64,000 bases of DNA from Deuterostichococcus epilithicus (lineage: Eukaryota > Chlorophyta > Trebouxiophyceae > Prasiolales > Stichococcaceae). Each line of letters begins with the position of its first letter. Position 1 is the first letter of the stretch. The translations under genes and the position numbers were made by a program. The notes below the pieces were generated by a model that was given only the letters and a program-made list of their open reading frames with translations, ran no database searches and was not told the origin of the DNA. Shown here piece after piece: positions 59,949-64,000 of this stretch. Where the stretch lies: NCBI GenBank assembly GCA_033439295.1, contig JAVTLE010000011.1, forward strand, positions 124,082 to 188,081, read 5' to 3'.

Positions 59949-62900
59949 TCACAGGCCCCTGCGGGTCGGCCGCTTCTTGGTCGGTCGCCGCTTTGTGGGC
60001 CGCCGTTTCGTGGGCCGCTTCTTGGTCGGCCGCTTCTTTGTTGGCCGCCGCTTCGTGGGCCGCTTTTTGGTGGGCCGCCGAGTGGGCTTCAGGCCTGGCG
60101 TGCTCTGCTCCAGCGGCTTTTTCGGTCCTGCGGGCGCGGCAGTTGGAGCGTCAGTACTTGCAACCTGCGGCGCCGGCTTGCCTGCTGCCGGCGCTGAGCC
60201 TGGCGCGTCTGTGGACAGCTGTGCAGCAGGTGCGGCCGTGGCTGCCTCGGTGGGCGCGGCACTCGGCTGCACGGTGGGCGACGCCGACGGCTCACCGGCG
60301 GTTGGCCGCGAGCTGGGCTGGGCGGTCGGCTGCGGTGTGGGCACAGCTGTTGGCTGCGGCGTGGGCTGCGCCGTCGGCTGCGGCGCCACTGTAGCTGCCG
60401 GCTGAGCGGTAGGCACGGGCGTCGGCGATGCTGTGGGAGCTGCTGTGGGCGCCGCAGTGGGGGCTGCCATCGGGGTTGCCGTCGGGCCGGCGGTGGGCGC
60501 CGCCGTCGGAACTGCTGTCGGGGCGGCTGTTGGCGATGCTGTCGGGGCGGCTGTTGGCGATGCTGTCGGGGCTGGCGTCGGGGCTGGCGTCAGAGCAGAT
60601 GTGCTCTGATATGACACAGGCTCACCGGCGGATGAGAGACGGTATGCCTGCCAAGCGGCCGTCATCCTGGCTTGCTGCAGCGCTGCGGAAGAGAACAGGC
60701 ACAGGTTTGATACAAGATCATGCAGGGTGTCGGATGCGCTGTGTCCAAGTGCAGCAGCAGCGCAATGTGTCAGACGACCAGTGGGCGCCATGGTGTGCAG
60801 CAAGCAGTGCTCCCTGCTGAAAACTTCAGCAGGTAACGGCCTTGATGACCTAAGATGTGTACGATGGTCAAGGCGGGAGAGGCAGGACATGAGTGGATGC
60901 GGAGCGCACTTGAGAACTCCCACATGCAGGCGTCGTAGGCTGCGGATCAAGGCACAGCCGCGTCAGAGTACTGAATGGCAACGACATCAGATTTGTATCT
61001 CACCATGCTTGAGCACAGTCACAGTGGACCTGCACATGCACACCGGCAAAAGCACGGCGCGTGGGCAGCATCAAGGGACACAGGGTTTGACAGCTTGAGA
61101 GACGCACTGTATCCCATGTAGTTGTTGACAGGATCGAGTTTGGGCTGGTTGGCTGGCCTTGACGGGCAGCTGTTGGGCAGCACGGAACCCCTCGGATAGC
61201 AGTTGTAGTTGGCCGCGGACTGCTGGGCCGTATCAGTGACACCGTCATTCGTCTCTGAGCAACCACCCAGGAATGGGTGGCTCAGGCCCAGCCAGTGTCC
61301 TGCGACAACAGCATAAGCGCACTGTGAACACACCTGGTTGTACCTGCCTGACGCACGGCAAGGAGAGCATCCAGCACCGATGAGCAACCAGATTGAACCA
61401 TTGACCCCGGTATGACACAACTCCTACAGCCTTCAATGTTTACCTGTCTCGTGGACGGCGTTCATTCCCACGTTGTAGCCGCCGTACCACGAGCCCGGCA
61501 GCGTGCCTGAGTCGATGGTCACGCCGTCAAAGGGGATGTAGCCCACGCCGCCGCCCCAGGGGTTGCTGGACACTCTGCAGAGAAAGGGCAGGTCCATCAG
61601 ATGTGTCGCCCGCATCGGTACAACCGCCACGCGTGGCACACAAGGAATTGTTCGTGCTTGGCTGTTGCTGGACTACAGGTCAGAGGCTGTTAATTTTCCG
61701 CTGCCACCATGATGATGATATCTCCATTCGGACACCGCCAACCAGTGCAATCTGTGCAGGTATTGCGGCCCACACCGCAGCCCAATGAGTCAGGCCAGGG
61801 GAGCATCAGGACGCACCCGATGATGCCGCCATTATTGAGCTGCGCCACCCAGATGTTGAGGTCGGCGGCGCCGCCCTGCCGGGTCGCTGCCTGCATGTCC
61901 GTCTTTGCCGGCGCAAAGATGTTGAGCGGGTACCTGCGGACAATACAGCACAAGATGATCGAGGATCGAGGAAGGTGCTACAGAGTTGCAGATATGCAGG
62001 CGTGGCCGGCTCAGCACCTGGTGGCATCACCTCACTTGGTGCCGGCAGCAGATGTTCCCAGACGGACACTGGTCACGGGAGAAACAGCGTATCCGACCAC
62101 ACACATTGAGTAATCGAGTGACATCGTATTTGAGAACACTCGTGGCGAAAGGCTGCACACCAGCTGGCGTTGGTGTGCCGAGTGATGCCTGACAGCGTGA
62201 ACTGGAAGCCGGCCTCCTCATAGGCGTCGTTGAGGACCTTGATCTGGTTGACCATCATGCTGTCTGCCAGTGCGCCGGTGGTGCCATCTGCAGCGCAGGT
62301 AGAGGTCAGCAAGTCAGCTGACCTGCGTGCACTGCTGCTTGGTGAGCTGACTGACGTCGTCTTCCTGCGCGAATGGACCTGCCAGAAACGGTACTTGAAT
62401 TGCTCGATTGCATGTCCTGCATTGCAAGTCTACAGCACGCATGGCATTCGAGGTGCTGGGGGTGACTGCCGCACCGCTGGACACGATGTGGAAGTAGGTG
62501 TTGATGTTGTACACGATGCCGCGAGGCGCGGCGTCGGAGGTGAGGAAGGCGACGCGCGGCGCAAGCTCAGCAGTGGCGGCGGCCTCGATTTCTTCGTCTG
62601 AGGCGTAGCCGCATTGTCGCTGCCGCAGCTCCGGCACGCCGGGCGGCAACGCTGAGGCCGGCGTCGTCTGCGTGGTGAGGGCGGGCGAAGGGTTCAGCCA
62701 TGCAGCTGACCATGCGGGGTAATTTAACGGACCCATGCAGGAAGCAGGCCGGCAGCAAAATTCGATGCAGCGCAACACAGGCGACAGTGCGTAGCTTTGA
62801 AGCTTCGTGAGTCGGCGTAAAAGACAAAGGCCTCGGTCAAAGATGCTCACCTGCACCACTGTCGCTGCAGAGGGCGTTGCAGTGGGCGCCTTTGTTGGCT

Positions 62901-63372
62901 TGCGTGTTGGCTTTCGCACGGGCTTGCGGGTCGGCTTTCGAGTCGGCTTGCGCGTGGCGCGGTGGATGCGCGACGTCCTGCGCTTGGTCGGCCGCTTTGA
63001 GGGCCGCGCCGCCGCCTGCGCCGCCTGCCAGCTCCTGAACCAGTTGGCCGCCCGCTTGCCCTCAGGCGACCGTGTGGGCGTCCCGCTTCTGTGCCGCCGC
63101 GACGTCACCGGCGCCAGGAGCCGCCTGGCACCAGCGGCAATGTCCGGCGCGTGCACCTGGCTGCCGTCGCCATCAGCTGCTGCCCGGCGGGCGAAGCCGG
63201 CTAGGATGTCCTCCCGTTGCTGCTGCATGAGGGCTATGTAGTGGTCCGTGGGTTGCTCTGCAGGGTTGTCTGAGACGTGGAGCTTGCACGCCTGGGCAGT
63301 GGACAGCGCTGCGAGGGCCGCCACTGCCAAGAGGCAGGTCGCTGCTGCTGCCGAAGCGCGCTGTGCCACCAT
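59949..63372 (-). CDS. Secreted M43 (pappalysin-type) zinc metalloprotease, copy B
   Basis: Exons: 63372-62851, 62667-62475, 62287-62161, 61933-61817, 61574-61444, 61299-61108, 60939-60910, 60682-59949; 2046 nt, 681 aa, all phases close. Signal peptide MVAQRASAAAATCLLAVAAL... leads to a pro-region ending in a basic RKPTRKPTRKPV repeat. The catalytic region reads NINTYFHIVSSG, then VNQIKVLNDAYEEAGFQFTL. Zinc motif HETGHWLGLSHPF and Met-turn NYMGYTYDACMWEF are complete. The last exon carries an Ala/Pro/Thr/Gln linker followed by (KRRPTKKRPT)n. Several exon sizes equal those of copy A (117, 131 and 30 nt). Where copy A has three exons (57164-57802), copy B has one (61299-61108), so two introns differ. 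Same inferred extracellular role as A. Confidence 0.9.
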
Positions 63373-64000
63373 GCCGCTGAACAGCGGGAGAGGGCCGCAG
63401 GGGCAGCCTTCAGCGGCTAGCTGTGTACCACGTCGCCTCGCCGGGAGCGTTGCGTCACAACAGCCGGGACACTGGCACGACAGCTGGCACCCTGTTGGAC
63501 TGCCTGCCGCGAAGTTTTCGACGTACTGCTGGCAAGCGAGTGCACGCTCGCGTATGTCCGATGCGTAGTGCTGCCTGGTAGCGATTGCTTCGGCGCGCCG
63601 CAGTCGTCGCGAACCTGCAGAGCACGCGGAATGGAGAGAGTCATGATGAGTTCCAGGTTTCACGATACGAAGTCTGCAGGCAGAGAGTCAGGCCCTGTCG
63701 CCGCCTTGAGGGGCCCGGCGCCGGACACTGCCTCCGAAAATAGCCGTGTTCTGGGCAACGGTGTGCGTTCCAGCGTCTGGAACAAGCGCGCGAAAGGGTT
63801 CTCCATGGTACGGTAACACGAGAGTGGAGCGCGTTATGCCGGCCCATCACGGAGGCTCCAAACGCCGGCGCACCATAGCCCCAGGCATTGCTGGGAGTTG
63901 CTGGAATGCGTGTCTCAGCATTGCAGACCTCAGGGTTACTGACTACATCACCAACTCGTCTGTGACGTCCCGGCCTCATAGGCCCCAATTACTTTTCCAG
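63373..64000. other. Upstream region of protease copy B, to the window end
   Basis: About 630 bp upstream of the copy B start. No supported gene; the open frames here are short and lack splice or domain support. It should contain the copy B promoter. Confidence 0.4.

Overview
The window reads as nuclear DNA of a green alga (Chlorophyta). The evidence is high GC, many short introns with clean GT-AG borders (a few GC-AG), a giant proline/threonine-rich wall-type protein with PA14-like modules, plant-type SBP transcription factors, plant-type neutral ceramidase and reticulon, and intronic TTTAGGG-type telomere-like motifs. Scattered single Ns and several frame slips in GC-rich repeats suggest a draft assembly. 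No rRNA, tRNA, CRISPR array or intact mobile element was recognised. Layout: 1-12,128 (+) is the 3' part of a huge hydroxyproline-rich wall protein: long Pro/Thr minisatellites, two copies of a three-module PA14-like block, and a short non-proline C-terminus. 13,664-16,370 (-) and 18,068-21,882 (-) are tandem paralogous SBP-domain transcription factors. 23,723-31,779 (-) is an 18-exon neutral ceramidase; all exon phases close and it translates to 757 aa. 32,248-34,459 (-) is a six-exon reticulon-like ER membrane protein (384 aa). It is divergent from 35,182-42,473 (+), a 17-exon gene for an all-helical, HEAT-like protein (686 aa) that I do not recognise. 42,995-45,639 (-) is an Ala-rich, acidic, partly coiled-coil protein model that does not resolve cleanly. 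45,900-47,584 (-) is a weak Cys-rich candidate. 47,672-53,905 (+) is an 11-exon BCS1-like AAA ATPase (859 aa). 55,058-58,890 (+) and 59,949-63,372 (-) are tail-to-tail paralogous M43 (pappalysin-type) secreted zinc metalloproteases (643 and 681 aa), each ending in an Ala/Pro/Thr linker and a strongly basic Arg/Lys-Pro-Thr tail. Function: the wall protein and the two M43 proteases are all secreted or extracellular and share Pro/Thr linker style, so they may act in wall assembly or remodelling. Ceramidase and reticulon are membrane-lipid and ER functions. No operon-like logic is expected in this kind of genome. The most unusual signal is structural. In at least three genes the intron ahead of a true exon carries decayed, roughly 90-160 bp-spaced copies of the intron 3' end plus the start of that exon. 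This looks like repeated local tandem duplication of splice-acceptor/exon-start segments. A 24-bp perfect hairpin inside a ceramidase intron and a 14-nt microexon in one of the two M43 paralogues are further points of interest.
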